Positions 25,722-34,157 of a stretch of DNA of 64,000 nucleotides are shown one piece after another. A program made the translations under genes and the position numbers. A model generated the notes under the pieces. That model had not been told where the DNA came from and did no database searches. It worked only from the letters and a program-made list of their open reading frames with translations. How positions within the stretch are numbered: the stretch's first letter is position 1; every line of letters begins with the position of its first letter. This DNA is from Mammaliicoccus sciuri (GTDB lineage: Bacteria > Bacillota > Bacilli > Staphylococcales > Staphylococcaceae): NCBI RefSeq assembly GCF_025561425.1, contig NZ_CP094824.1, positions 1,860,001-1,924,000 on the forward strand. Direction: 5' to 3'.

Positions 25722-26685
25722 CTAGCCTTTAACTTCTTTTATTCTCATAACTCTACTTTCTGTTGTTCTAGTGTATTGTTCGTCAAGCTCAGGATATTCT
25801 TCTTTAAATTTCTTTCTATCAAACCTAGATGGTTTTTGAGGTTTCCATGAAACTTGGTAATTCTGTGAAATACCAAATTGATTTTCTCCTAACTTATTTT
25901 TTATTTGATTTTCATATTTAGCTTTTTGTTCCTTTAACTCTTTTTCTTCTTCTTTAATTTGATTAAGTGCTTTTATTATCATTTCATCGTTTTTATCTAA
26001 AACTGCTTGAGTTTCAACACTATCTTGATATTTAAATTTCATAAATTCTGTTGTTGCAGCACTACCGTCTACTGGTGGTATATCGTCACCCAAGATATAA
26101 TTTTCCCAAAAATATTTTTCTTCTTGAATGATGATATTAATTAACTCCTCATCTCGTTCTATTTCTTTCCAAATAAATTTATTACCACCAATTAATACTG
26201 CAATATAGCCTTTTTCATAACCTGTTACCGCCATATAATGTTGTACTTGAGCTATATAACTGTCCGGTATTTCATCCTCTTTCCAAGCTTCCTTGTTATA
26301 CTCAGATGTTGTTTTGCATTCTAATACAGCTTTTTCTCCAACTACTGCTCGATCAATATTTGCTAGCATAAAATTATATTTTGGATGTCTAAACATCTTG
26401 TTTACTTTTCTAACTTTTTTACCAGTTCTTTCAGTGAATTCTTTAGCAACTACATCTTCAAGAACATTGCCCCAATCAATATAATTCGTTATCAATTTCT
26501 TGTTTAAGTTCTGGTTGAGTTTTCTCAAAATATAATTGAATTGGCGATTTCCATTTATTAATACCAAGAATAGTTCCTGCGTCTGAACCACCAATTCCAG
26601 TTTGCCTAAGCTTCAACCATTCTTTTCTGCTCATATCTTTTGTACTAACATCTTCTTGTAAAATTCTTTCTGATATTTGTCCCAT
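25722..26685 (-). pseudogene. YqaJ-type viral exonuclease, frameshifted
   Basis: The 5' part (26685, RBS GGAGT) contains the YqaJ start GIGGSDAGTILGINKW. The remainder, in another frame from about 26487, has the nuclease core LANIDRAV and LECKTTSEYN (Asp...Glu-x-Lys). Deleting one T at 26481-26487 joins the parts as DNE-YIDWGN. Restored length is about 320 residues. It is the partner exonuclease for RecT. As written the first frame stops after about 69 residues. Confidence 0.85.
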
Positions 26686-26728
26686 AAACTATACTCCAAT
26701 GTTATAATGTAGATATATTTCTTTTGTC

Positions 26729-26757
26729 ATGCGCCTATCTCTCTGGCGCATTTTTTA
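26729..26757 (+). terminator. palindromic hairpin near the exonuclease start
   Basis: ATGCGCC (26729-26735) pairs with GGCGCAT (26745-26751), followed by six Ts on the plus strand. The local genes are on the minus strand, so it could be a stop for antisense transcription or a processing site. Confidence 0.45.
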
Positions 26758-26874
26758 TTCCTCATATTCCAAATGGCACCAAGGATTGACTTTGTCATAC
26801 TCATCTTGTCTGCGTTCCAGTTCCAATGTATGGATTGCTTCTTCATGTGCTGGATCATAAGTACAATGTTCCAT
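26755..26874 (-). CDS. 39-residue phage protein
   Basis: ATG 26874 follows AAAGGGG. The product is acidic and soluble (MEHCTYDPAHEEAIHTLELE, ending PWCHLEYEE), with two Cys and several His residues. No family is recognised. Confidence 0.55.
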   Translation of the reverse strand: MEHCTYDPAHEEAIHTLELERRQDEYDKVNPWCHLEYEE

Positions 26875-26897
26875 ATAAATTTCCCCTTTCATCATTT

Positions 26898-27182
26898 TCA
26901 GTCGAATAAATCATGGTTCCAATTTCTACTGGTCAAGTAGTTATATAATCTTTCATTTTCGGTCGTATTTTCTAACAAATAATCATTAAGCATTGCTACT
27001 ATGTTTTCTTTTTGAGTTTCATAGTCATCTGCAGATGTAAAACAAGCTGAGACTACTGTTCTCTCAGTTCTATTACATTTGATTTTCATATCAATATAAT
27101 CACCGTAATAAATAGTTTCTTTCTCAAACCAAAAACCTTGTAATTCAAAATTTGAGCTCCTACGTTCTCCAACTTCTAACAT
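26898..27182 (-). CDS. phage protein, about 94 residues
   Basis: ATG 27182 (MLEVGERRSSNFELQ) follows AAAGGAGGG, better than the upstream codon at 27209. A soluble protein with no recognised domain; C-terminus NRNWNHDLFD-like and aromatic. Confidence 0.55.
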   Translation of the reverse strand: MLEVGERRSSNFELQGFWFEKETIYYGDYIDMKIKCNRTERTVVSACFTSADDYETQKENIVAMLNDYLLENTTENERLYNYLTSRNWNHDLFD

Positions 27183-27195
27183 TTTGATCCCTCCT

Positions 27196-27369
27196 TTAAA
27201 TTTCATCATTTTTTAAACCATTGAATATATGGTCAAACATTTCAAAAAACAATATTGTTACTAGCCAAAACATTAAGGAATGTTCAATAGGTGTTACTGA
27301 AAAACTTGCTATGATAAAGAATTCAATTACTATGATTAAAGTAAGTAACGGATATTTTAAAATGTTCAT
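27196..27369 (-). CDS. 57-residue membrane protein
   Basis: ATG 27369 follows TAGGAGG. Two hydrophobic helices (LLTLIIVIEFFIIASF and LMFWLVTILFFEMF) separated by a short polar turn. Function unknown; likely a small early-operon membrane gene. Confidence 0.6.
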   Translation of the reverse strand: MNILKYPLLTLIIVIEFFIIASFSVTPIEHSLMFWLVTILFFEMFDHIFNGLKNDEI

Positions 27370-27379
27370 TTAATACCTC

Positions 27380-27883
27380 CTATATTCTTCGTTCCATTTT
27401 CAATTTCTGTTTGTGAGCTTTAGCAACTTCTCTAGGGTTTTGCTTAATGTGTTCGCAAGTTTTATTTAGAAACATTTGACCTTGAAATAATACGTCTTTA
27501 CATTCAGACATCGTTTCCAATACAATCTCTCTTTCTTCTCTATTCATAAACTCTGGTCTTTTCAAAAAATCACAATTTTCTAATGCAGCTATAGCTTCTT
27601 GCATTTCTTTTATTAGTTGCTGTTTAACTAAACCTGGATGGTCATAATAAACATGGTCACTATGTGCTGGTGTTGAAAGACCGTTTGAAAATTCATTCAA
27701 TACATCTGTTACAAATACTCCATCATTACTATTTGTTGCAAATGACCTATAAGTATCAGAAGATATTGCTCTTTGTCCCTTTCTCATCATCGACATATTA
27801 CTTTTTGTAGTAAATGCTAGGTCAGCTAATTTTTGCTGTGTCATACCTGTTCTCTCTATTTGTTTTGTAATTACTGATTCCAT
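27380..27883 (-). CDS. XRE-family helix-turn-helix phage regulator
   Basis: 167 residues. The N-terminal helix-turn-helix is MTQQKLADLAFTTKSNMSMM; the remainder is helical and acidic/basic without a known domain. Phage regulators of this type sit between the antirepressor and the recombination genes. Target operators are not identifiable. Confidence 0.75.
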   Translation of the reverse strand: MESVITKQIERTGMTQQKLADLAFTTKSNMSMMRKGQRAISSDTYRSFATNSNDGVFVTDVLNEFSNGLSTPAHSDHVYYDHPGLVKQQLIKEMQEAIAALENCDFLKRPEFMNREEREIVLETMSECKDVLFQGQMFLNKTCEHIKQNPREVAKAHKQKLKMERRI

Positions 27884-28077
27884 TTTTAAAACCTTCTCTC
27901 TTTTTTTATATTTCTTTTGTCATATTGTTTGGTTAACTGTTCCATCTTTAAAGTTCACAAAGCATGGTGTAATATATAGTTATCATCATTTGGTCGAATA
28001 AATGATGTGTTCTAAAAATCTCAATTTGGTCGTTGAGTGTAACTGGACTAGGTTTGGTCACCTAGTTCAGTTATTTT

Positions 28078-28770
28078 TTATGCTTCTTTAAGATTGAGTT
28101 CTAGTTGATATACTGTGTCGTAGGACGGTTGCCATTGTTCAATGAATTTAACAGCTTCTTCATAACGTCCTCTTGGAATGCTGTTATAAGTTGGTACTTG
28201 GAAAATTTTCTTTATACTTCTATAAATTTCTGCAAACAATTTTTTAGAAGTTTCTTTGTAATATCCATTGAATTTATTCCTAACGATCTCTGCTACTTTA
28301 CGAGCAACTAATTGTTGAATATGTTTTGCTTGTCCATGCATTATTGGATAGCTTTCTTCTATAGCAGTTACTCTTTCATCTAATTCTGTATTTCCTTGAG
28401 CTATCAATTGAATTTGTTCAGATGTTGTTAAAGGTTTAATTTGATATGAACCAGTTTTTCTTAATGCTGGTAAAACATCGTCAAACACCCATTCTTCAAA
28501 TTGTTCTGCTTGTGGAAGCTTTGATTTAGTAATAAGTCTGTATAAATTTCCTTCGTCAATAAACTTTTTGTTTTGAATACCACCATTTGAAAGGACCTCG
28601 CGTTTCACGACCCCCTTTGATTTAGTATGTCTGTTAATGGCATCATGAGGATTTGAGTAACCTAAAATTTCAGCTACTTTAATTGCTGGGAACCACTCTT
28701 TACCTTCTATTGTTAAGATTTCTAAATTTCCAAAACTTGAATTTTCAAATACTTGAACTGTGTTTGTCAT
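28078..28770 (-). CDS. phage antirepressor (BRO-N plus ORF6C domain)
   Basis: 230 residues. The BRO-N part (residues 1-110) is seen in EWFPAIKVAEILGYSNPHDAI and VVKREVLSNGGIQNKKFID; the C-terminal ORF6C part has QLVARKVAEIVRNKFNGYY. Such proteins counter the lysogeny repressor during induction. A strong RBS (AGGAGGT) precedes ATG. Confidence 0.88.
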   Translation of the reverse strand: MTNTVQVFENSSFGNLEILTIEGKEWFPAIKVAEILGYSNPHDAINRHTKSKGVVKREVLSNGGIQNKKFIDEGNLYRLITKSKLPQAEQFEEWVFDDVLPALRKTGSYQIKPLTTSEQIQLIAQGNTELDERVTAIEESYPIMHGQAKHIQQLVARKVAEIVRNKFNGYYKETSKKLFAEIYRSIKKIFQVPTYNSIPRGRYEEAVKFIEQWQPSYDTVYQLELNLKEA

Positions 28771-28857
28771 TTAAATGACCTCCTAAATTTGTTATAGATT
28801 TATTATTTTGATTTGGCACAATTAAATTAATTTATATTGAAAGTGTGGTGAGAAAAT

Positions 28858-29103
28858 ATGACTGAAAAAGAGCTTTGGGATTTACTTCAAAATATTGATA
28901 ATCATTTAAGTGATGTAGTGTATTCCAACGAAAATATTGCTAAAAGATTAGAACCATTTAAAGATAAGGACGGTAATGTTGATTACATAAATGGTCTAAA
29001 TTTTTGTATAAGTGAATCTAGAATTTACTCACAAAATTTAATTGCAGACGTCCTTATTCGTTCAGGTTTAATAGATAAAATGGATTCAGGACAAAATGAC
29101 TAA
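28858..29103 (+). CDS. small acidic protein, 81 residues, opposite strand
   Basis: ATG follows GTGGTGAG. Acidic and helical (MTEKELWDLLQNIDNHLSD). It is one of few plus-strand genes in the early region and reads away from the antirepressor, so it may be expressed in the lysogen. Unknown function. Confidence 0.5.
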   Translation: MTEKELWDLLQNIDNHLSDVVYSNENIAKRLEPFKDKDGNVDYINGLNFCISESRIYSQNLIADVLIRSGLIDKMDSGQND

Positions 29104-29251
29104 ATATATTTATACTTATTTAATCCATTTTGTTTATTAGCAATATCACAAGATTTAATTGATATATCGTTATTCTTTTCTTTAGCACTCCTAATCTCCT
29201 CCGCCAAGATGATGATTAGGAGTGTTATTTTAATTAGTTTTAACTTGCTCA

Positions 29252-29560
29252 TTATTCAGTACTCCTTTCTATAATTTCTTCATAATATTCATCAATGAAT
29301 TTAAGCATCTTTCTTCTATGGAATCTGTATTGACCGTTTTTTCCTTCAGGGAATTGACTGAACTTTTCAATCTTCCTTCTAAAATATGGTTTATCTATAA
29401 CATTCTTTTTGACCCATGTTCGATCTCTTTGAAATTCTTCACAAACTTCTTTCATAGTCATTGCTATGGCTTGTCTTTCAACTAACTGTTCATGTTCAAC
29501 TTTTTTAATCAGTACATAATCGGGTGGTATATTAATTGTTGCTTGAATTGTTTGAGGCAT
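29252..29560 (-). CDS. DUF771 family phage protein
   Basis: 102 residues with the DUF771 pattern: MKEVCEEFQRDRTWVKKNVI followed by PYFRRKIEKF...GQYRFHRRKMLKFIDEY. The N-terminal strand-rich region and C-terminal helical DNA-binding-like part are both complete. Common in staphylococcal phages next to the lysogeny module. Confidence 0.75.
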   Translation of the reverse strand: MPQTIQATINIPPDYVLIKKVEHEQLVERQAIAMTMKEVCEEFQRDRTWVKKNVIDKPYFRRKIEKFSQFPEGKNGQYRFHRRKMLKFIDEYYEEIIERSTE

Positions 29561-29580
29561 CCTTATTCCTCCTTTTCTTT

Positions 29581-29700
29581 TGTTGACGTCCTATTACAAC
29601 GTTTAGTCTTGGCAATGACTATTAAATGTATTTAAGCGTGGCTCATATCCTCATATCGTCGCTCACTCTCGCTCTTAAACGCTCTAGTAGGACGTCAACA
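29581..29700. ncRNA. candidate structured RNA closed by a 13-bp inverted repeat
   Basis: TGTTGACGTCCTA at 29581-29593 is perfectly complementary to TAGGACGTCAACA at 29688-29700. The enclosed 94 bases include GC-richer segments (GTCGCTCACTCTCGC) that stand out in an AT-rich region. No coding potential is seen. Orientation is unknown. Confidence 0.35.
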
Positions 29701-29780
29701 TGTTTGTTTTAAGTTCTGTCTTACTTATTCGGTTTAATTAAGTACAATAAAGTTATCTCCTATTGAAAGGAGGTGAAAAT

Positions 29781-30053
29781 ATGAAATATCGAATTACACA
29801 CATTAGGTTAAGTGATAGCTTCGGAAGTAATACTGAAAAAATAACTCATGTAAAAATTGCTAACACTACAATCGAATCTGTAAAAGATATGGTAAATTAT
29901 CTAGATAAAAGCATTAAATACTTTTATACAAAATCTAACGGTTCAGAAGCTGAAGTAGAATCAGTTCATCCTTTAGACAGAGATCCTTATATTCGTACAA
30001 AAGATAATGATTCTATTTCTGATAATTTATTAAATTTTCCAAAATTTAGTTAA
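29781..30053 (+). CDS. DUF3892 domain protein
   Basis: 90 residues. The pattern YRITHIRLSD...ITHVKIAN...YFYT...SEAEVESVHPLDRDPYIRTK matches DUF3892. ATG 29781 follows AAAGGAGGTG, a near-ideal site. A plus-strand gene inside the minus-strand early region, so possibly lysogenically expressed. Role unknown. Confidence 0.75.
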   Translation: MKYRITHIRLSDSFGSNTEKITHVKIANTTIESVKDMVNYLDKSIKYFYTKSNGSEAEVESVHPLDRDPYIRTKDNDSISDNLLNFPKFS

Positions 30054-30231
30054 GATATCTTTTATCGAGTAACTCTTGCTCTCGTTTAGGCGAGGGCATT
30101 TTATATTTAAAAGTTGTCTCTACAATGATGTAATCTTTATCTTCTGATTCTCCCGTATTAAAATGTCTCCATTCAATAGGTTCAATAGTTTCATTTTTTA
30201 ATATATCTTCTAATTTATTTTTAAATTTCAT
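30046..30231 (-). CDS. small phage protein, 61 residues
   Basis: MKFKNKLEDILKNETIEPIEW, then a beta-rich acidic tail. It overlaps the end of the convergent DUF3892 gene by eight bases. No family is recognised. Confidence 0.5.
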   Translation of the reverse strand: MKFKNKLEDILKNETIEPIEWRHFNTGESEDKDYIIVETTFKYKMPSPKREQELLDKRYLN

Positions 30232-30314
30232 ATTCTTTCTCCTTTTTAGTGAACTGACTGGTCTATCATGTTCACAACTTAATAGATATAATTAATTTGT
30301 ATTGGTCGAATAAA

Positions 30315-30533
30315 TCAAGTGTTCTGAAAAGTTCTCGTATTGAGTACATAGTCATCAAAAAAAATAGACCAGTTTAAGTTATAGATTTTACCTAACTCAA
30401 TTGCAATTGGAACTGGTAGTTTTCTTCTGCCTTGCTCGTATCCAATGTATGTTGATTTAGGTATATTAAGTAAGTTTGCTACATCTTTTTGAGTCATTTC
30501 ATTTTGCAATCTTATTTGTTTGAGTTTACTCAT
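30315..30533 (-). CDS. Cro-like XRE regulator
   Basis: About 72 residues from ATG 30533 (RBS AAGGAGGTGG). HTH: MTQKDVANLLNIPKSTYIGYEQGRR. Divergent from the cI-like gene across an intergenic region with repeated operator half-sites, the standard lytic/lysogenic switch arrangement. Confidence 0.82.
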   Translation of the reverse strand: MSKLKQIRLQNEMTQKDVANLLNIPKSTYIGYEQGRRKLPVPIAIELGKIYNLNWSIFFDDYVLNTRTFQNT

Positions 30534-30557
30534 TTTCCACCACCTCCTTGTTCTCAA

Positions 30558-30678
30558 ATTGAGTACGACTCATTGTGAGTACACAACCAACAATAATATT
30601 CTCTTTTTGAGAACTTTCAAGATTAATCTTTATTTTGTACTCATTTTGCGTATAATTCAATGTATAGAGGTGATTACT
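30558..30678. promoter_or_regulatory. cro/cI divergent control region with repeated operator half-sites
   Basis: The heptamer TGAGTAC occurs at 30560-30566 and 30576-30582 on the plus strand and as GTACTCA at 30637-30643. Further GTTCTCAAA and TTGAGAAC stretches make partial dyads. A TATAAT lies at 30651-30656 in front of the cI-like gene. These are likely binding sites of the two divergent XRE proteins. Confidence 0.6.
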
Positions 30679-31038
30679 TTGTTAGGTTCGAACCTAAAAC
30701 AATTACGTAAATCTAAAAAACTCACACAAGATGAAGTTTCTAAAAAAATAGGTGTCGCTAAAAATACTTATTCTGGATATGAAAGAAATATAAGAACACC
30801 AGATATTTCAATACAATATAAATTAGCTGATCTATTTAACGTTACATTAGATGAATTACACGGTAGAACTACTAAAGAACCAACTAATATTGAAGATGAT
30901 ATTGAAGTGTTAATGTTTGAAGATAAAGAAGGATGGGATGAACTCCCAAAAGAAAAACGCAAACAAATTCTACAAGAATTATCAGACTTAGCTGATTTCT
31001 ATATAGAAAAAGAAAAACGCGCTAAAGATGAGAAATAG
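30679..31038 (+). CDS. cI-like lysogeny repressor, XRE family
   Basis: TTG 30679 follows AGAGGTG; 119 residues. HTH: LTQDEVSKKIGVAKNTYSGYE; C-terminal helical region (EVLMFEDKEGWDELPKEKRK) instead of a LexA-type autoproteinase. So induction is probably by the antirepressor or the ImmA-type peptidase rather than RecA-stimulated self-cleavage. Confidence 0.85.
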   Translation: MLGSNLKQLRKSKKLTQDEVSKKIGVAKNTYSGYERNIRTPDISIQYKLADLFNVTLDELHGRTTKEPTNIEDDIEVLMFEDKEGWDELPKEKRKQILQELSDLADFYIEKEKRAKDEK

Positions 31039-31209
31039 AATAGTGTATAAACTAACAATCTAGTTAGTTTATATTTTTTAAACTATTTTTAAATCGCACT
31101 TTATTGATAGACAAACGTTTATAATTGCTTTTAATAAAAGAGTGCTAAATAAAAAAATATAATTATAATGGATAAACACATATGCTGAACTTTATGGAAA
31201 CATAAAGAA

Positions 31210-31232
31210 GCCACCGATAAAAAACGGTGGCG
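31210..31232 (+). terminator. GC-rich hairpin downstream of the repressor
   Basis: GCCACCG (31210-31216) with CGGTGGC (31225-31231) around an A-rich loop. The following sequence is not T-rich, so termination is uncertain. Confidence 0.4.
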
Positions 31233-31499
31233 ATAACACAATTGAGCAACGGAACTGCTACAAAAGTTTCAGAGATTTTAGGCAAAGCAATTGCACCAGC
31301 TGGTTCTTATAAACTAATTAGCGAAGGGAATGGTTCAACTATCAAGAATCTAACATCTTTAGGAAATACATTCTCTCGTTCAACAGTACCAACTTCTAGC
31401 CTAGGAATTTCAACATTAAGCAAGTCGTTTACTGGTAATTTATTGCCCAACTGTATAGTAATATATAGTATGCATCGGGTGAATTCGAAGAAAACCTAA
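31227..31499 (+). CDS. doubtful reading frame of 90 codons
   Basis: It begins at GTG inside a hairpin arm without a clear RBS. The translation is Ser/Thr/Gly-rich (TATKVSEILGKAIAPAGSYK) and changes character after TGNLLP. It may be a short remnant exon before the intron-like sequence that follows. I do not recognise it. Confidence 0.25.
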   Translation: MAITQLSNGTATKVSEILGKAIAPAGSYKLISEGNGSTIKNLTSLGNTFSRSTVPTSSLGISTLSKSFTGNLLPNCIVIYSMHRVNSKKT

Positions 31500-31630
31500 G
31501 TCTAATTTAAAGATATGGCAACTTTGAGCTAAGCTAACAAACTCAGTAAAAGTAGTTAGAAAGTGCAATGCATAGTCATTGAGTATGAGAACAATAATAT
31601 GACCACGAGCGCCCGATATCCCTTTTATTA
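31445..31630 (+). ncRNA. possible group I intron remnant
   Basis: The order of short motifs follows a phage group I intron core: GAATTCGAAGAAAACCTAAG (P-like), then GATATGGCAAC (Q-like), then AAAGTGCAATGCATAGTC (R-like) and CACGAGCGCCCGATATCCC near the end. This is by eye from remembered consensus; pairing P3-P7 was not computed. Confidence 0.35.
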
Positions 31631-31717
31631 TAACAATTAAATTTTTAAAGATAAATGTATATAGAAATGACTATAAAAGATAGTAACAAATAATTTACAT
31701 ATATAAGGAGAGGTAAT

Positions 31718-32281
31718 ATGGATAATCAACAAGAAGTAAGTAAAAAAAGTAACAAGAAAAAATGGATTTGGGGATGTGGTGGCTGTTTAGGAGTTTTCTT
31801 GATCTTAGCTATAGTGTTTGGTGCTTGTAGTGCTGTATTCGTTAACAGCGTTGATGAAGAAGTAAATGGTACCAAAGAAGAACAAAAGAAAAATAAAGAG
31901 ACATCTAAGAAAAGATATAAAGTTGGTGACGATGTTACTATCAAAGACGTACAGTTTAAATTAGTAGATGCATACTATACAGATGAAAGAAATGAATTTG
32001 CGGATGTAGAAGCTGATAAAGTCTTAGTTGTAGATATGGAAATTAAAAACAACGGAGATGAAGATATTCCTGTGGGAACTGATGTAAAAGCTTATGCTGA
32101 TGGAAAGCAATTAGAGAGTTACCCAGTAGATGATGAATTAATTGATGGTTTATCACCAGGTAGAAGTATACAAGGAAAGACTGGATTTGCTATTACGGGG
32201 AATCCTAAGAAACTAGAATTAGAATTCAGTCCATTTTCTGATTTCAGTGGAACAAAAGCAGTATACGACTTAGAACCATAA
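31718..32281 (+). CDS. DUF4352-like membrane-anchored protein
   Basis: 187 residues. A basic start, one hydrophobic segment containing several Cys and a lipobox-like site (GGCLGVFLILAIVFGAC), a charged linker, then an immunoglobulin-like DUF4352 domain (VGDDVTIKDVQFKLVDA ... VVDMEIKNNGDEDIPV). It should sit outside the membrane. Its place between repressor and integrase is typical of lysogen-expressed immunity or superinfection-exclusion genes; that role is inferred. Confidence 0.7.
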   Translation: MDNQQEVSKKSNKKKWIWGCGGCLGVFLILAIVFGACSAVFVNSVDEEVNGTKEEQKKNKETSKKRYKVGDDVTIKDVQFKLVDAYYTDERNEFADVEADKVLVVDMEIKNNGDEDIPVGTDVKAYADGKQLESYPVDDELIDGLSPGRSIQGKTGFAITGNPKKLELEFSPFSDFSGTKAVYDLEP

Positions 32282-32298
32282 CACAATAGTAAATAATT

Positions 32299-32330
32299 TA
32301 GCTGACCACTAAAAATGGCCAGCTTTTATT
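32299..32330 (+). terminator. terminator after the DUF4352-like gene
   Basis: AGCTGACCA pairs with TGGCCAGCT (one mismatch), followed by TTTT. Confidence 0.65.
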
Positions 32331-32376
32331 ACAAATCAAAACCGAACATACGTTCTTTAAATAAGGGGAGTTTATC

Positions 32377-32843
32377 ATGAAAATAGCAGAAATAGTAAAC
32401 GACATAACAGAAAATGTAGTATTTGATAAATATGATTTAAACATTGATTATTTAAGTACAGCGTACGGAATATTAATACATTATAACGATGTTACAAGTT
32501 TATATATGAAAAAAGAAACAAAGATATTATAAGTATTAAAAAAGATACAAAAATAAATATGTGGAAATCATTCACTCATGAACTTGGTCATATGTTCCTA
32601 CATTATACAAATCAAAGGTGTTCGCATCCTATGTTCAACGAAAAACAGGAAGCAGAAGCTGAAACCTTCTCCCTCCTCATGAGAATGCCCGAGAGAATAA
32701 TAGTTGATAATAAACTATGGACAGTAGATCAAGTAATACAATATTTTAACGTATCATATGAAGATGCATATTTAAGAATGGAATTATTAGCAAACAGAAC
32801 TAAAACTAACCGTTTAGTTGGTATTAATTCGTACAGTAATTAA
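32377..32843 (+). pseudogene. ImmA/IrrE-type metallopeptidase, frameshifted
   Basis: ATG 32377 has RBS AGGGGAG. The first frame (MKIAEIVNDITENVVFD ... LYMKKETKIL) stops at 32532. The rest, in another frame, reads DIISIKKDTKINMWKSFTHELGHMFLH with the zinc site HELGH and downstream EAEAETFSLLMRMPE. Adding one A near the GAAAC run at 32517 restores one protein of about 155 residues. ImmA-type peptidases cleave phage repressors, so this matters for induction. Confidence 0.82.
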
Positions 32844-32863
32844 AACTAAAGGAGTTGGTAGTA

Positions 32864-33946
32864 ATGAAAACTATAAAAAGAAATAATAAATGGCAGTACG
32901 ATTTTGGTTACGAAGGAATAAGATATAGGAAAGGTGGATTTAAAACTAAAAAAGAAGCAATTCAAGCTGGAAATGAAAGATATAACTTATTATTTAAAGG
33001 ATACAAAGTAAACGATCAACTCCCCTTCACAAAATATTATCACGATTGGGTAAAAGTTAATATTGAAGGTCGAGTATCTGACAAAACATATAATAGATAT
33101 TTAGCTTCTATTCAAGTATTTGAAGAAAAATTTGGAGACCTACCTCTCAATAAATTAACACAATTAAAATATAGGGAATTATTGAAAGAATACGGTGAAG
33201 GTAAATACTTAAATACTACAAGAGACGGAAGAACTCAAATTAAAAATGAAGGAAGAACCACAAATAGTGTTCAGAAATTACATTATAACCTACGTACAGT
33301 TATTAAGGATGCATTATTAGAAGGTTTAATTTATAGAGACCCTACTATTGGTGCAAAACCCAAAGGTATTAAATCAGCTAAATTAGAAGAAGAAAAGTAT
33401 ATTACAATTACACAACTAAATGAATTAAAACAATATGTTTCTGAAAGAAAGGAATTATCTCACCTATTCTTATACATCTTAATTATTACAGGCGGTAGAT
33501 TTTCTGAAGTTCAAAAACTCCAATATTCTCATTTAAAACAAGAAGATAATAAAATACATTTACCAGGTACAAAAACTGATGCTGCACCTAGAACTATACC
33601 AATTTCTAATAAGGATATGACATTTATCAATAATTTTCTACAAGAACGTGAAATGAATTCTAATAACTATATATTCCATACTGGCATAGGTCTGATAACT
33701 AATGCGTCTGTTACAAAAGTTTATAAAAATTTTTGTTTAAAAAATAAAATCGGTAATCGTACATTACATTCTATAAGACATACACACTGTTCTATGTTAA
33801 TACATGAAGGCGTATCTATTTATTATATAAGTAAGAGATTAGGACATACTTCCATTAATACTACTCTTTCAATATACAGTCATTTATTAGAAGAAACTGA
33901 AAAACAAGAAGATGAAAAAATAATAGAAATTTTAGAACGCTTCTAA
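32864..33946 (+). CDS. int: tyrosine integrase of the prophage
   Basis: 360 residues from ATG 32864 (RBS AAAGGAG). The N-terminal arm-binding domain starts KTIKRNNKWQYDFGYEG; the SAM-like core binding domain spans about residues 55-165. The catalytic residues are R in TGGRFSEV, HxxR in HSIRHTHCS, H in RLGHTS and the nucleophile Y in SIYSHLLEET. It lies next to attR, pointing toward the tRNA, as usual for tRNA-integrating phages. Confidence 0.95.
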   Translation: MKTIKRNNKWQYDFGYEGIRYRKGGFKTKKEAIQAGNERYNLLFKGYKVNDQLPFTKYYHDWVKVNIEGRVSDKTYNRYLASIQVFEEKFGDLPLNKLTQLKYRELLKEYGEGKYLNTTRDGRTQIKNEGRTTNSVQKLHYNLRTVIKDALLEGLIYRDPTIGAKPKGIKSAKLEEEKYITITQLNELKQYVSERKELSHLFLYILIITGGRFSEVQKLQYSHLKQEDNKIHLPGTKTDAAPRTIPISNKDMTFINNFLQEREMNSNNYIFHTGIGLITNASVTKVYKNFCLKNKIGNRTLHSIRHTHCSMLIHEGVSIYYISKRLGHTSINTTLSIYSHLLEETEKQEDEKIIEILERF

Positions 33947-34102
33947 CCTTAGAGCGAGTATGTATCTCGCTTATTTTACGTCACCATTTACGTCACAAAT
34001 CAGTAATTTTTTCCAAAAATTAGAATGATTTTATATTCTAGTGTCGTATCAGTGTCGTAATTATTCAAAATAGATATTAACGAATATTATCCATAATAAA
34101 AA

Positions 34103-34126
34103 GAAACCCCGTAATTACGGGGTTTC
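34103..34126. terminator. perfect palindromic terminator between int and tRNA-Ser
   Basis: GAAACCCCGTAATTACGGGG followed by TTTC is a 24-bp perfect palindrome. On the minus strand it leads into TTTCTTTTT, placing it as the end of the tRNA transcript; on the plus strand it could end int. Confidence 0.8.
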
Positions 34127-34157
34127 ATCTAATATAGTTGTCTTGGAAAATAACTAA

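Noticed and set aside
13451-34157. Interpretation as a phage-inducible chromosomal island (SaPI type)
   Set aside because: Replication genes are phage type (DnaD-like initiator, helicase loader, RecT, SSB) rather than SaPI pri-rep, and no interference or redirecting genes are recognised. A decayed phage explains the content better.
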